Assembly: GCF_910592395.1 (NCBI RefSeq)
Contig: NC_088308.1
Coordinates: 15,827,501 to 15,891,500 of the forward strand
Length of the DNA stretch: 64,000 bases
Direction of reading: 5' to 3'
DNA from: Lineus longissimus
Lineage: Eukaryota; Nemertea; Pilidiophora; Heteronemertea; Lineidae
The stretch's first letter is position 1. Each line of letters starts with the position of its first letter. Shown one piece after another: positions 10,291-21,759 of this stretch. The position numbers and the translations under genes were made by a program. Under the pieces are notes generated by a model, which was not told the origin of the DNA, ran no database searches, and saw only the letters and a list, made by a program, of their open reading frames with translations.

Positions 10291-11350
10291 AATCGTTTTG
10301 GGATTTCTGAGTGGAGTCTTTCCACAGAAGACTGAACAAATCAGGTGCTATTTTATCAGTACTGTCTTACGTGGATTTCCTTGCATTTTTTGTATAGAAG
10401 TACCTTGAATAATTTTTTTTTCATATTTCAGTTGAGTAATGCAGATGAAATTTTAATCTGTCTTTTTGTGTTTTTTTAGGAGCAGCATATATGCGTGAAA
10501 CTATCCTTGACAAATAGCAGTTTTTAGCTAGCAGCAAATATTGTGAACAGAAGTTGTACATTTGCTATGTTCTGTACACTTTGTATTGGAGTTTTATTCA
10601 ATGATTCATTTAACAAATTTTACAGAAGGGTTTTTCCATGAAAAAATACGAGCATTTTTTATTCTTTTTAATAGAAGTAATTTAATTTGAAAAAAAATTG
10701 GTAAAAAAATACATTGGCACATTGCATTCAATTATTGTTATCAATTTTCCTAGAAACTGCCACATCTTATTTTGCAGACATAGATTTGAGTCTGTTATGT
10801 GCTAAATGTACCTCGAATGAATTACTATAGTATACAGGTATTACCCTTTTTGTGCCTCATAAATCTCTTTCTCAACATGGCCGGTGTCGGGTTGGCATGT
10901 TTCATGTCATCATCTCGAGTGTCTCGATTGTCCGTCATGCTGTGTATAGACTGATGTCCTGCAGAACGCGTGATACTGGGCTAGTAAATGCGTACAATAT
11001 CGTATAGTTCCCAATTTGAATAGCGAGTCCGATAATGCAAGGTTACTGTATATTCCTGTTCACAAGCACTATGAATATTTTATTCTAATCGCACACCTTT
11101 TTTTAGCGAATATCACAAAAGTTTCCGCCTTTGAAGCCACATCTAATATATTAATAGTGACCTGACGATTGTTCGGACATTCACAAATACAAATAATCAC
11201 ATTACTGAATAAAGTCATGTGGAAGATTCGAACGATTAATATCAAATGGCCTTGCTGAAAAAATAGTTTTCTTTTATCTTCACTTCTTCAGCTATGGTGT
11301 GAAAGGCACATGGTATATATCTCAAAACCTTCCCAATCCTCTGTGTATTG
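10291..11350. other. AT-rich, no supported gene
   Basis: Long T- and A-rich runs with no open frame above chance. I see no repeat. Confidence 0.45.
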
Positions 11351-11427
11351 AAATTTGAATAGCTGTTCTGATGTTATCATAAGGTGGATTTTTCCAAGTA
11401 GTACATAACACCCTGCCGATGCAGGCC
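11351..11427 (+). repeat. 77-bp direct repeat, copy 1
   Basis: Base-for-base identical to 11889-11965. It begins AAATTTGAATAGCTG and ends CTGCCGATGCAGGCC. Confidence 0.9.
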
Positions 11428-11635
11428 TATATAATTGGTCAGAGAATCGCGGATCAATATGATACGCGGTGTGGTAGTAGCCTATACAGTCCTCGCCAGG
11501 ACACATATTTGCTGACGTATAAATAGGCCTAATATTGATTATGTTTGATATGGCACATGTGAAGCCTATATCTGTCGTACATCTAGTCCTCCTGAGATTA
11601 TTGATGGCTGTTGTTTATTCGAGTGTGCGGAGGGT

Positions 11636-11880
11636 ACCTCTCCCACCCCATCCCATCATGCCACAGGGAAATTGAAGGCTTCGGGTGACTCGTTGACTGT
11701 CAGTCCGGACTGCAAAATCCAAGATGGCCGCAATTTTGGAAAACGAATCGAGCTCAAAATTGATAGGGCACCTCTCCCACCCCAACCCTTCATGTCACAG
11801 AAAATTCAAGCTCACAGGATGACTTGTTCACCACTTACAGTCTTTCGAATACAAAATCCAAGATGGCCGCCTGGCAGCCA
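11636..11880 (+). repeat. Two diverged ~130-bp tandem repeats
   Basis: Both units start CCTCTCCCACCCCA (about 11636 and 11769), go through CATG-CACAG, and end AAAATCCAAGATGGCCGC (about 11733 and 11854). Similar sequence resumes after 11995 (GAATCGGACCCAAAATCGAC). The element at 11856-11994 therefore seems to have inserted in this array. Confidence 0.7.
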
Positions 11881-11994
11881 TATTGGATAAATTTGAATAG
11901 CTGTTCTGATGTTATCATAAGGTGGATTTTTCCAAGTAGTACATAACACCCTGCCGATGCAGGCCATGTTGGCTGCCAGGCGGCCATCTTGGAT
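11856..11994. mobile_element. Small inverted-repeat element containing 77-bp repeat copy 2
   Basis: The arms ATCCAAGATGGCCGCCTGGC (11856 on) and GCCAGGCGGCCATCTTGGAT (ending 11994) are inverted copies over ~31 bp with two mismatches. The 77-bp repeat at 11889-11965 fills most of the loop. Confidence 0.75.
11889..11965 (+). repeat. 77-bp direct repeat, copy 2
   Basis: Identical to 11351-11427 over all 77 bases, 538 bp away. It sits inside an inverted-repeat element that is absent around copy 1. Confidence 0.9.
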
Positions 11995-12156
11995 ATCGAA
12001 TCGGACCCAAAATCGACAGTGCATCTTTCAACCACTTTTGATTGGAATGCTTTAATATTTTGCGGTCTCGTACTTTTGTTTGCTTTCTTAGCAGAGCTAT
12101 GGTAACGCTGTCCACAGCAGGTCCAAAATTTCTAGATCTGAATGCACAGCTGATAA

Positions 12157-12867
12157 GGTAAAATGGGGTAATTGTAGTCCCTGACTATGTTTTTGATTTA
12201 TATTCCGGCAAACATGGAATTATTCAGCCAACCCAAGCATGGATATGAAAGAGGTGATTCTTAGTTTTGGATAATGCAACATGTTATGTAAGAGCTTTGG
12301 CTATAAGAAGTGAACAAATCAGACACATGCACAAATAAAGTTGGGATCGGACTTTTTGCAGGTATGAATTCTCCACACTTACGGAGCATTGATATATTTG
12401 AAACTTGGTTCAGGTGATCAGTATTGAGTGTAGAGAATGTTGTATGCGGCATTTGATGTTATTATTAAAAGAAAATTTTTCAGAGACACTTTTCTGACCA
12501 AGGTACCCTCGAGGTATTTGTAGCCCTTTGGTTCGGCGTATTCGTAGCCCCTATAAATTGCTCAATATATCCTGTCATGAATCATGAAGATGCTAGGCTT
12601 CTTTATTCTTATACCTGAACTATATTATTGGATCATAAATCTATCTACAATTACCCGAAAGCCACGTGGTAATTGTAGCCCCTGACCACAAGTCTTGTAT
12701 TGTCTCTCAGAAGCATTGTTTTAGATAAAATGCTCTGAATTACAGGCAATATTATTGGAAGAGGTCCCACTACAAGATCCTTGCCGGTGTTTATGAATCT
12801 GCTGGGAAATCTCTTGCGTAACTTAAGTAATAGGTAAAAAAGGTGCTACAATAACCCCATTTTATCC
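12157..12867. mobile_element. ~711-bp non-autonomous element with motif repeats
   Basis: The inverted ends are GGTAAAATGGGGTAATTGTAG (the first 20 bases from 12157) and its near complement at 12846-12867. The motif TTGTAGCCCCTGAC or variants recurs near 12172, 12519, 12539 and 12669. No transposase is present. The target site duplication is unclear. Confidence 0.7.
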
Positions 12868-15800
12868 TACAAGCGAAGGCGCAGGTATAAATGGTGGAAG
12901 ATAGCCGCCTTTTTATGGAAAAAACATGGAGGAACTCGGAACTCTGGAACACGGAATGCTCGGAACATTTATACATTGTATTAGAATAATTTGATTCTTC
13001 GAGCTGATGATAGAATTTGCGGTCACAGTGCTCTGATAGAGGTGTTTAATGTAGCCTACCAGTTAACGAACTACCCGTATTTGTATTTGGTGAAATACCA
13101 GAAAGTACTACATGTATACAGTGTACGCCAAATAAAGTATTTTAAGCAAACTGACTTGTGTCTTTTTTCATTAAAAGACCATTGGTATTATTTAAGGCTG
13201 GGGTTCACCTATCACACATCTAGTGTGCGCTTCCAACAAAAAGATCTATAACATATTGATCACAAAAGAGTACCTATTTATTTCAGTGTATTTTTTTGTT
13301 CAAACTTTTATCTTCCCACTCTGCATAAAATAAATCAATTTGACCTCTCAGAATAGAGTTGATTAGCTTTTAATTAGAGGTCATAATTTGAGTGTTGAAC
13401 AATCCTGCAGACGATTCGACTTGAATATCCGTTTTCTGTCCTTCGCACTGAAAACCTACGTTACTGAAAGAACGCCAACACTAAGTCTCAATATTGCCTT
13501 TATTCCCATGATCAATACGTCTCCAACCAATCACACAATTACACACTAATTACCAGCAGATTAAAACAATAAAAGCTTAACATTTAAAGAACACCAAACA
13601 CAAGAACTGAAGAGGTGCGCAGTGATGCAAACCGGCATCACTGCGCATATGGCTGGCCGTTCTTGCATTAATTTTTATTTCGTAACTCCAGTTTCAGATT
13701 TGATCTCTCACATAGAGGCACGTTTTTTTCTAAAAATGCATTTCATTTAATGAGGAACCTGCACAACAAAACCTGCCAATAGGGGGCCCTGCAGGCAAGT
13801 GGACCATGGTTGTAATGAGAAAGCCATTTCCCGGGTCAATGCAATGATTATTTAATATTTCATCCCTTAATTACTCTACATGGGGAAATAGCACCAAAAA
13901 TGTTGTTTTATTACGTCCTTAATTCTATTTTGACTAGTTTTAGGGAGAAAATCAACAAAACTTAACTTTAATGGAAAATGCACTTTGTTATTGTAATTAA
14001 CGTCATTCCCGCCACTACCTATAGCTAGCTGATCGGCTGCCCAGTCATCTCCTATTCTACTTAAGTAGTTTCCATACCCAAATTGCACCCAAAAAAATCT
14101 GACTGAATTATCATGCTATTCTGAAGTTGACTCCGACTTGAACCGAATTAGCCCTCCATGCGTCGATCCTAATGTGGACCATTGCAATTGTAAAGGCGCA
14201 GCATGGAGACATGGATCTACGCTATGACGTCTTGCTGTAGATATCGATTTTCCTTGTTGTTTTGACAATCGGGGAGCCCCAAACTTCGATGGCGTATGAC
14301 GTAACTTGTTATTGTTTGCACACATGAAAATACCCTACGTACATTCGTCATGTTTACCTAACTTGCCTTCGAACATTCTCCAAGCGTCGTCAATGGTGAT
14401 CATCGTTGCCAAGTATCACTCGACCAACTGTCTCTGCCACAATTGGTTCCCCAGCCACCTTTCATCAACGGCAATATTCGGCCAACAATGATCGTAATGG
14501 TATGTACTAAGGTTGGACACGTATGCGCACAATATCATTGCGCGTTCTTCTTCTTTTCAAAATGGATGGCGAGGGATCGCGAAACGGCTTTTTTTCCTCG
14601 AATTTTGCCAGAATACGATCTATTCATAAAACTAAAAATAAATCAAAAAGTGGTTTTTCATTGCCTGAATGACGCCGAGGAAGTTCACATGCCTAAGATA
14701 ATAGATTCATGCGAGAAACCTGCATAAATACACAAATCATGTTGAAAGTGAGGCGAAATGGCGCCATGAATAGTCGTGCTGTCACCTGATCACGGATCAC
14801 AGCAACACTGAGCACCCGTAACTGCGCAATTCATTGTTAAAATTCATATCTTTTATTACGCATCTGTTTGACATAAATACACTTCACGGTGTTAGGAAAA
14901 AACTATCACGACATCCTTAAAATGTTTTTTTTTAATCGAAACATAATAAGACGGCTTTTCAATCCATGTTACAAGCAGCGCACTATAAACACTGGATCCG
15001 TGTGTGGACGATCAAACTGTGGCAGAAGGACTATGTGAAAATTTCAACGGGTGTATGTAAAATTCGACAATACGGACCGAAGACTTTGAACAATAAAAAA
15101 AATCGAGTGATTGTTGAAGTAGCCCCGAGCAGATTTTGATGTCTAGCTTAATTAAGAAATTAAGGTAGCATCACTTGTGAAATCAATGGAACTTGGTGGA
15201 CTCAATGTAAAAGCGAGAATTACTTACTGTATTATTTTATTTCAAACTCAACTAACCTTAACCTCAAAACACACAAATTTAAACTAAACTCAACTGAACT
15301 GAACAGGACTGAACGGAACCTAGACTTAGACTGAGACTCCTCGTAAGGAAGAAAAATCTCCTTTTTTAAACAGAATCTTGGGTGAACTTTAAATTGGTTA
15401 TTTAAGATGTTATCCAAGAATAGAAGCGGGTGATTTAGAGTGACGAAAAATATTACAAACGTTATGAAAGTTATGAAAGTTACGGAACCATACAGCCAGC
15501 CGGCAACGCGCCGTTTTCGGACAAATTCTCTTACCACGATGACGTAATTTTTTTCCTGCAAACCACTGCTCAAAGCTGCGTGACACATATTAAGAATGAC
15601 CTTAGCTTATTTGTCGATCCAAATATTGGTAAAGAAAGAATGTGTTTAATTTTTACAGGTTCTTTTTAGACGGGGTTGATGACAAAATTTGACAAAATTT
15701 TGAGAAAATCCTCGCTTCTCCGCTTAAAAAGAAGATGATAGATACGGTTGCCAAATAGAAAAATCTACATATCCTATAAATACATGTACTATGAAGATTA

Positions 15801-16328
15801 TCCTCTGCAAAAATCGTATAATTCTGTTATCAAAGCTTCTGCTTTATTTGGCGCTGCGATCGCTCCGTAGCCGCTCGCACTGTATTTCTGGTACATCCAT
15901 TCACCGTTGTTTTGGCCCTTACCTCGAAATCAAAAGAAATCAGTCTATTGTCTTTAAACAAAGCCCACTCGCACCAGGCCTAAAATTCTATAATTGTTCT
16001 ACGATCATATCAGGGCCAATCTTGATAACATCGCCCCCCCCCACAAAACGACTTTCATGGGAGTCGATAGGCCTTGAGCAGCATAGGCAAATAAACGTAA
16101 TTTCATACACGTCCCTTTGCAAAATTTCGCCCGACATGTCGCTTACACAGAATTGCGGGAGAGCTAAATAAGCCATACACAGTGTGACATAGCGCCAAAC
16201 TGCGTTTTTGTCGTTGTGCACCATTTAAATACGGGAATAACCGACCCTATGCACATTCGCTTGAAGAGTCGTCATCATTTCCTGAGCACCATGTCAACAC
16301 TTTTTAGAAATGCTTGTACTGTACTTAC
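12868..16328. other. No secure gene; scattered open frames
   Basis: Minus-strand frame 14116-14325 (69 aa) and plus-strand frame 14443-14727 lie in less AT-rich sequence, but neither has a recognisable domain. Minus-strand frame 15232-15588 (118 aa) contains one hydrophobic stretch (GWLYGSVTFITFITFVIFFV) after a basic RKRR. It could be a membrane-spanning exon, but it has no clear splice partner. A degenerate AACTGAACT-type run lies at 15245-15330. Confidence 0.35.
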
Positions 16329-16713
16329 TTTTATTCCTTTTGTTCCGTTTGTGGGGGTAATAGTAGTAATATTCATCGTCATAGACATCCATCCTAGGCG
16401 AAGGCTGATCTCTCGACTCCTTTATTAGGTCACCCCTTAGTGGCGGTGACCTGGCCTCTTCGACTGCCTCTCCGTTGTGACTGCACATCCGACTACAGTC
16501 CGCTGACCGTATGAACGCCTTGGTCCCTACACGGAGGGCTCGCACCATGCGAGGGAATCGATGAGGGTCCTCTCCTGGAAGAAATGTTAAAGCCAAGCAT
16601 TTGACACATTTCTGCAACGACCTTTGACAGGGTTCAATGACTTTCTCTAAACTGGATCTCGCACGATCTCCTATGGTGGGGACTCTGACATCGACGTCCG
16701 GTTCGCAATTCAT
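16329..16713 (-). CDS. Probable first coding exon, unidentified protein
   Basis: On the minus strand an ATG at 16713-16711 in good context (GCCAAAATGA) opens 128 codons. They end at a consensus donor, AATAAAA|GTAAGTAC, in phase 1. The sequence has six Cys (residues 3, 29, 36, 39, 73, 77), including a C-x6-C-x2-C cluster (CQRSLQKCVKC). A Pro/Arg-rich stretch follows, and the end is unusual: acidic, then five consecutive Tyr, then basic (DDEYYYYY, HKRNKRNK). There is no signal peptide or membrane segment. The next exon was not found with confidence; a frame with a hydrophobic stretch at 15232-15588 is a possible neighbour. A perfect CRE palindrome lies about 120 bp upstream of the ATG. I do not recognise the family. 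Confidence 0.45.
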
Positions 16714-16850
16714 TTTGGCGACATAAGTGTGGAGGTTCACATGATTTCCCGAATTGTATACAAAGTCATGTACATATTGTGATCGAGCTAAAGCTCAATT
16801 CTGAAGTCTGTTTGTCAAGTATCCAGCTGCTTGACGTCACTTTGACGAAC
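16714..16850 (-). promoter_or_regulatory. Possible promoter with CRE palindrome
   Basis: TGACGTCA at 16832-16839 lies ~120 bp upstream of the ATG at 16713 on the minus strand. I see no TATA box. The promoter role is inferred from position. Confidence 0.3.
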
Positions 16851-19784
16851 AACAGGAAACCTGCCAGGTCTCCACCAGGGCCATGTCTTTCATTTGATCG
16901 GGCATATATCTGCCAATGAAGTTTGGAAAGCTATGGTAGCTGTCATTAGTGAGGTTTTGCAATCTAACGTTGTCCGTTAACGATTACGTTTTCTAAGAGC
17001 CTGTACGGGATTTTTTAGGCCTACTGGACTTTGCGCAATATTTCGCCAAAAAAGTATTCTACGCAACGGTCCCTAGGTGACTTTTCCTATTCATAATACA
17101 CAGCCTGTCCATCCTAGATCGTGGTTACATGGGGAGTAATCGTTGTAAAATTAGGCCAAACGCAAAGACAGTTAACCCGGGTACCACTATGTTTACGATG
17201 CAAACAAGCCGTGTAAGTCATTATCAGCATTTTTTTCATTGGACATTTGCGGGTACAGCGTCACAGGGAGCAGCATTGTACGATAAACAGGTTCACATCA
17301 TATTCAGACAACGGCTTGTAACGGCCATACAGGAAATGATTCGTATCAAAAACCTTGCTGAGAGTATACATTACGCGCATACATTACATTCAGACATTTG
17401 AGCTTCCAAGCTTTGAGAAATAACAGGTCACGTGCGAATTTGGCATGTAATTTTGGTAATTTACGTGAGTACATTTTCAACCCCGAAAAGTATGAAGTGA
17501 AGTTATGCTTTTATTTAGTAAAAATCGGTAGGCATGTCCAACAAGACATGTGTATCAGCTGCCTGGGTGGGTGTGGGTCATCACGTACCGGGGTAAAACA
17601 TAATGGTCGCTCCCCAATTTCGCTCGTTTCGTTTCGTTGCGCAAAGTCCAGTAAGCCGAATTTTTACGCATAAATCGCTTGCTACGCATAAATGAAATTA
17701 CAATTCAGTCAAAGCCCAGCCTTATAGCTTGTGATCAATGGATTCAATTGGAATTTCAGACACTCTTATATGAATATATTACCTATACGGTCCTATAATT
17801 TCAAGAGGAATGAATGTCGCATATAAAATTTAGCGGTGGTTAAACTTGAGTGATAGATCAAAGGATTTTCAGCCTAATGCGAAGCATCACGTCAGTCGAT
17901 GACGTCATTGCGTCAAGTTCTCTGTCGGCAGCAAATTATGCGTCAAAATGACGTCAAATCGTAATTGTAAACGTAAAATGTAAGCTTGCAAAACCTCACT
18001 ATTTTACGGCTGCGTCGACCTCAGACTTCAATGACAATCAGAAGACAAAAGATTTTCGATCATGAAGGCTTTTTTTTCTTGAATTGCTAATTAGTTTGCT
18101 CTTTAGCCGTAGTAAAGGTTTCTTCACTGGGTAATATTCAAAGGTTTTCCGAAAGTGCTGTTTACAAACTGCTTTTAAAATTAGACAAAACTCAATAAAC
18201 TTGTTCATCAAATCAAATCTAAAAAACCACAACATTCTGTTGTCTAGCATATCGATCGGGGGGGGGGGGGGGCATTTGCCCACCTGCCCACCTCCCCCGC
18301 TAGCTACGCCCATGGTACATTGTCGAAAACGATTATCAAATTAGTACATGTACTAGCAAAATAGGAATATGATTCATCAAAATTCGCACATGAATCGATG
18401 ACACCATATATACACCTTTTTGCACATGTTGTATCGAGTTGACCAATCTGCCTATAACGGGTGGCCAAAAAGAACCCGCACCGAACTTAAAATGTCAGAT
18501 ATCTCAACAGCCCTCCCTCTCACTGTTGGTCCTGTAATTTCAAAACGAGGCTTCGTTGGCACATAGTGCATATACACTGTAAAATGCGATCCATTATAAA
18601 TCTAGATGATTTAGAATTGTAAACATGACTGTTTTTGTTTAAAATCGTTGGATGTTGGACTATTTTGCGCTGCTGATAAGATGAGTGTCGACCTTATTTT
18701 GAACGCATCTAGTTTGAAGAGTGTTTTACGTATCTTGTGTAAATTTCAACACGGTAGCTATTGAACGTATCAAACAGCAACGACATTTGAAGATAAATAT
18801 CGACTTTCACAAGATCAGTTGGTTTTCTTCAATAATGTGCCACTAACAAATCTTGGACATTAGGACAACAAAACAAAAAAAAACATTATTGACATTTAAC
18901 CTCAAGAATAACAGCCCAAAACATTTTTTTGATTGTTTATAGCAGATTTGGCTAGTAACGATTTCTGAGACACGATTGGCTACCATAATGTGACATGATG
19001 TACCAGCGTAGGTGTTACAGATGAGTCAAGCGTAAATAAATTATCTAGAATGGTGGATTTTCGGTATATATTTTGCTATGGTGTTTGCTCATACACACGT
19101 AATATGTCCATACATTTCGTCAAACGTACTTCTTCATTGACTGGAACACTTTTGAGTAAAAACACCGTCATATACTGATGATTTTGATATGATGACGCCA
19201 TTTGAGTGATAACCAATCATATGGAAGATATGATATCGCTCATAAATACCTCATATGTCATTGATAACGTCTTATTTAGCAATCACCATAAAAAGGAGTC
19301 ACTGTTTAAAAAAACCCATTTGTGGTGATCAAGTTTTGTTTTCTGCATTCTGCTCGCGACTAACATTTGGATGAAAACCGGTATTTTGATACGAACATTT
19401 TTGACGCGTCTCACAAACATTCAATAGCCACTATAATTACACGAGATATTGATATTACTATTTCATCCTCAATGTACACACTTTAAAGATATTTCTGTCT
19501 GCGAGATATACAACTTTCACATGTTTAAAGACAGGCTCTTTTTCTGAGTAACCCGGTATAGGCAGATTTGCAAACTAGCCTTTATATCAAAAGAAAACGA
19601 TCCACATACAAGGCAACCGAGATTTCTGGCTATAAGAACCTGTATCCACGACCAAATGACCGTTCGGATACCAAAATCAACCACGATAGTAGATGACGGC
19701 ATACATCACTAGAACAAATTGTCACCTTGATAACGAAGAAGAAAACGAAGATAAAGGAAAAACAAACTGAAGCACAGAAAGGAA
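16851..19784. other. No supported gene
   Basis: Contains two further perfect TGACGTCA palindromes at 17900-17907 and 17949-17956. A 15-base G run lies at 18258-18272. The open frames are short and unconvincing. Confidence 0.4.
17900..17956. promoter_or_regulatory. Paired CRE palindromes
   Basis: TGACGTCA occurs at 17900-17907 and 17949-17956, with extra CGTCA half-sites around it (GCGTCAAG, TGCGTCAAAA). CREB/ATF factors bind such sites; function here is inference. Confidence 0.4.
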
Positions 19785-20008
19785 AATTTAATTAATATGA
19801 TGTAATGTGTGATCACGCATACTTTTACTGTCCGCCTGCTGGTAAAGTGTCCTATAGGTTCGCCGCTCTTCTTGGATCATATCCACGTCCTTGTAAAGGT
19901 CGAATTCGCGCCTCTCCATCTGGATAGATATGGCTGCAGTGTTGATCGGTAACAACCAGCCTCCGTCGTTCATGGCAACACTGGTGGTGTTGTTCCCGCT
20001 GACGGACA
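19785..20008 (-). CDS. Probable terminal coding exon, unidentified protein
   Basis: The minus-strand sequence GACTAAACAG (AG at 20010-20009) forms an acceptor followed by two bases and 73 codons to a TAA at 19787-19785. The reading frame is polar, with an N-glycosylation-type NNTT near the start, a short hydrophobic GGWLLPINTAAISI, and then a charged Glu/Arg/Tyr-rich tail (EERRTYRTLYQQADS). The exon would enter in phase 1. I found no upstream exon with a matching donor phase. The frame at 20098-20415 offers a donor-like site (AAAT|GTGAGT), but in the wrong phase. I recognise no family. The absence of a clear AATAAA just downstream lowers confidence. Confidence 0.33.
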
Positions 20009-20855
20009 CTGTTTAGTCATAATAGTTCCGTGAGTAGAGTCTGTCGTGTTTGACAAATATATCGGAATGAGGTAGGGGAAGACGGCCTTTCCTTTTCCTA
20101 TACCCAGACGCCTTGACACAAACTGCTACCCAGGCTATATGGTAAGTAACCCCGATCTGACACGATGTCTTCATTCATGAACAACAGAAACGGGCATGAC
20201 GGGTGATTTAGCGACTCCAACTTCCATTCACTATTGCTCTCGACATCAGGGTAGTGGAAATTAAGACAACTCACATTTAAAGAATATCTCGCATAACGGA
20301 ATTTATATTTGATCCGAAAATATGTTATATATCTTCTCTCGTAACGATGAGAGATATCATCTACTGACAACGCTCCAATGTATGCTTTTGTAAACTTGAA
20401 GGACAGGAAAAACACAGTACGGTTTCAACAGCAATTCAGTTTGTTGTCAAGATGGTTGGAATCCGTACAAACTCGTCACTCTATCACATTCACACTCGTT
20501 ATGTAATCGTTATGTAATTTGACACTAAAAAATATCACCGCAGAAACTAACTGTTTGGTTGTCCTCGTGTGCATGAAATTAGGAGAAGGCAAAGAGATGA
20601 GTAAATTTATATTCCTAGATTACGAGTTTGAATATGTATGAGATAAGTCCGGATTTTAAACTTTCAATTTCTTGCAACAATAAATTTTCCAGGGCTGACT
20701 CCTGTTAGACTTTGTGTCATGTCCATATGTGTTGGTTTACCTGTCTGGCAGGTGGTGGAATCCCTCGAGCCAGCGATTGGTACGACAGCTTGTGAAGACC
20801 CCTTGAGGAAACATTTGAATATCATTCAAAGCTGTTCGATTGCAAATTGGAAATA
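20009..20855. other. No secure gene
   Basis: A 105-aa minus-strand open frame at 20098-20415 has no recognisable domain and does not splice in phase to the exon at 19785-20008. Confidence 0.35.
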
Positions 20856-21032
20856 TAGTGCAACCTCCCTCAACAGACACCTCTCAATTAAGGAAACCTT
20901 TCTATTAAGGACACTAGTTGTGGTCCCAACTTGGTCGTTTCCATTCAACTTGACCTCTCTAAATAGGACAACTCTCTATTAAGGACAGCACTTGTCAGTC
21001 CCGGGGATGTCCTTAATAGAGAGGTTCTATTG
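20856..21032 (-). mobile_element. Diverged copy of the pogo-like MITE
   Basis: A 177-bp element flanked by TA, inverted relative to the copies at 39699 and 40649. It shares TCTATTAAGGACA, the complement of GAGGTCAA-TTGAATGGAAA, and GTCCTTAATAGAGAGGTT. The ends (TAGTGCAACC and GGTTCTATTG) are decayed. It is an older copy of the same family. Confidence 0.85.
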
Positions 21033-21251
21033 TATTGCACCTGTACGGCATCGCTTGTCAACATCGATTCCACTCTATCCTTACGAAAAACAAAAACGAT
21101 CAGTGGATGTCTTCACCAACGACAATAGTTCATGTAGTAGATACGCTCAAAAGCGCCCAGAAGGGGGTTGCAAATTTGAGGTCATCGATATCATTGCTCT
21201 GCACCGTCAAGGATGATCAAGCACTGATAGTTGAAATATATCAATAATAAT

Positions 21252-21759
21252 GAATAATAATAATAATAAAATTGTTATTTATATGGCGCAACTGTCCAGA
21301 ATTAGTCAGTCCTGTTCAAGTGCGCCCTCCCGTCTAGTTGTAGTATTGACTATAGAGTTCTGTTTTTATCTGTCCCCTGAATGCATTGTAAGTATTGTTT
21401 CTAATGTTACTGTTTAGGCTATTCCATAGCCAAGGGGCACTCCTGGAGAAAGTTCGGCCTCCAACCTTATCAGTGCTGAACCGTGGTTCAATGAGGAGAG
21501 CCTGTGCTTCTGATCTCAGGGGCCTGGCTGGTGAGTACAGTAATAGCAGTTCTGTCAAGTATGCTGGCGCACTGCCATTGATACATTTGTGGACGAGTGC
21601 TAGAATCTTAAACTCTATTCGTGCTCGAATACGTAGCCAGTGAAGCTCCTTTAGAATTGGCGTAATGTGATCACGTCTTCGAACTCGCATGACCAGTCGC
21701 GCGGCATTGTTTTTGACCACTTGTAGCTTCTGCAAGAGTTCCTCGTTGATGTTAAACAG
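21252..21759 (-). mobile_element. 3' end of CR1/L2-like non-LTR retrotransposon
   Basis: A minus-strand frame (21735-21334, stop included) encodes a reverse-transcriptase C-terminal region: LQVVKNNAARLVMR, DHITPILKELHWLRIRARI, FKILALVHKCING. These phrases are typical of the CR1/L2/Jockey group. The 3' UTR contains GCGCCATATAAATAACAAT and ends in an (ATT)n tail at about 21270-21243. The segment joins 23002-23815 when the inserted element at 21760-22990 is removed (…RLDYCNAMLFN / INEELLQKLQ…). Confidence 0.9.

Noticed and set aside
15232-15588. Membrane-spanning exon joined to the 16329-16713 exon
   Set aside because: A hydrophobic stretch is present, but no acceptor gives a convincing in-phase junction. 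A 21-nt micro-exon reading is possible but too speculative.
20098-20415. Penultimate exon for the 19785-20008 exon
   Set aside because: Its only donor-like site ends in phase 0, while the acceptor needs phase 1.
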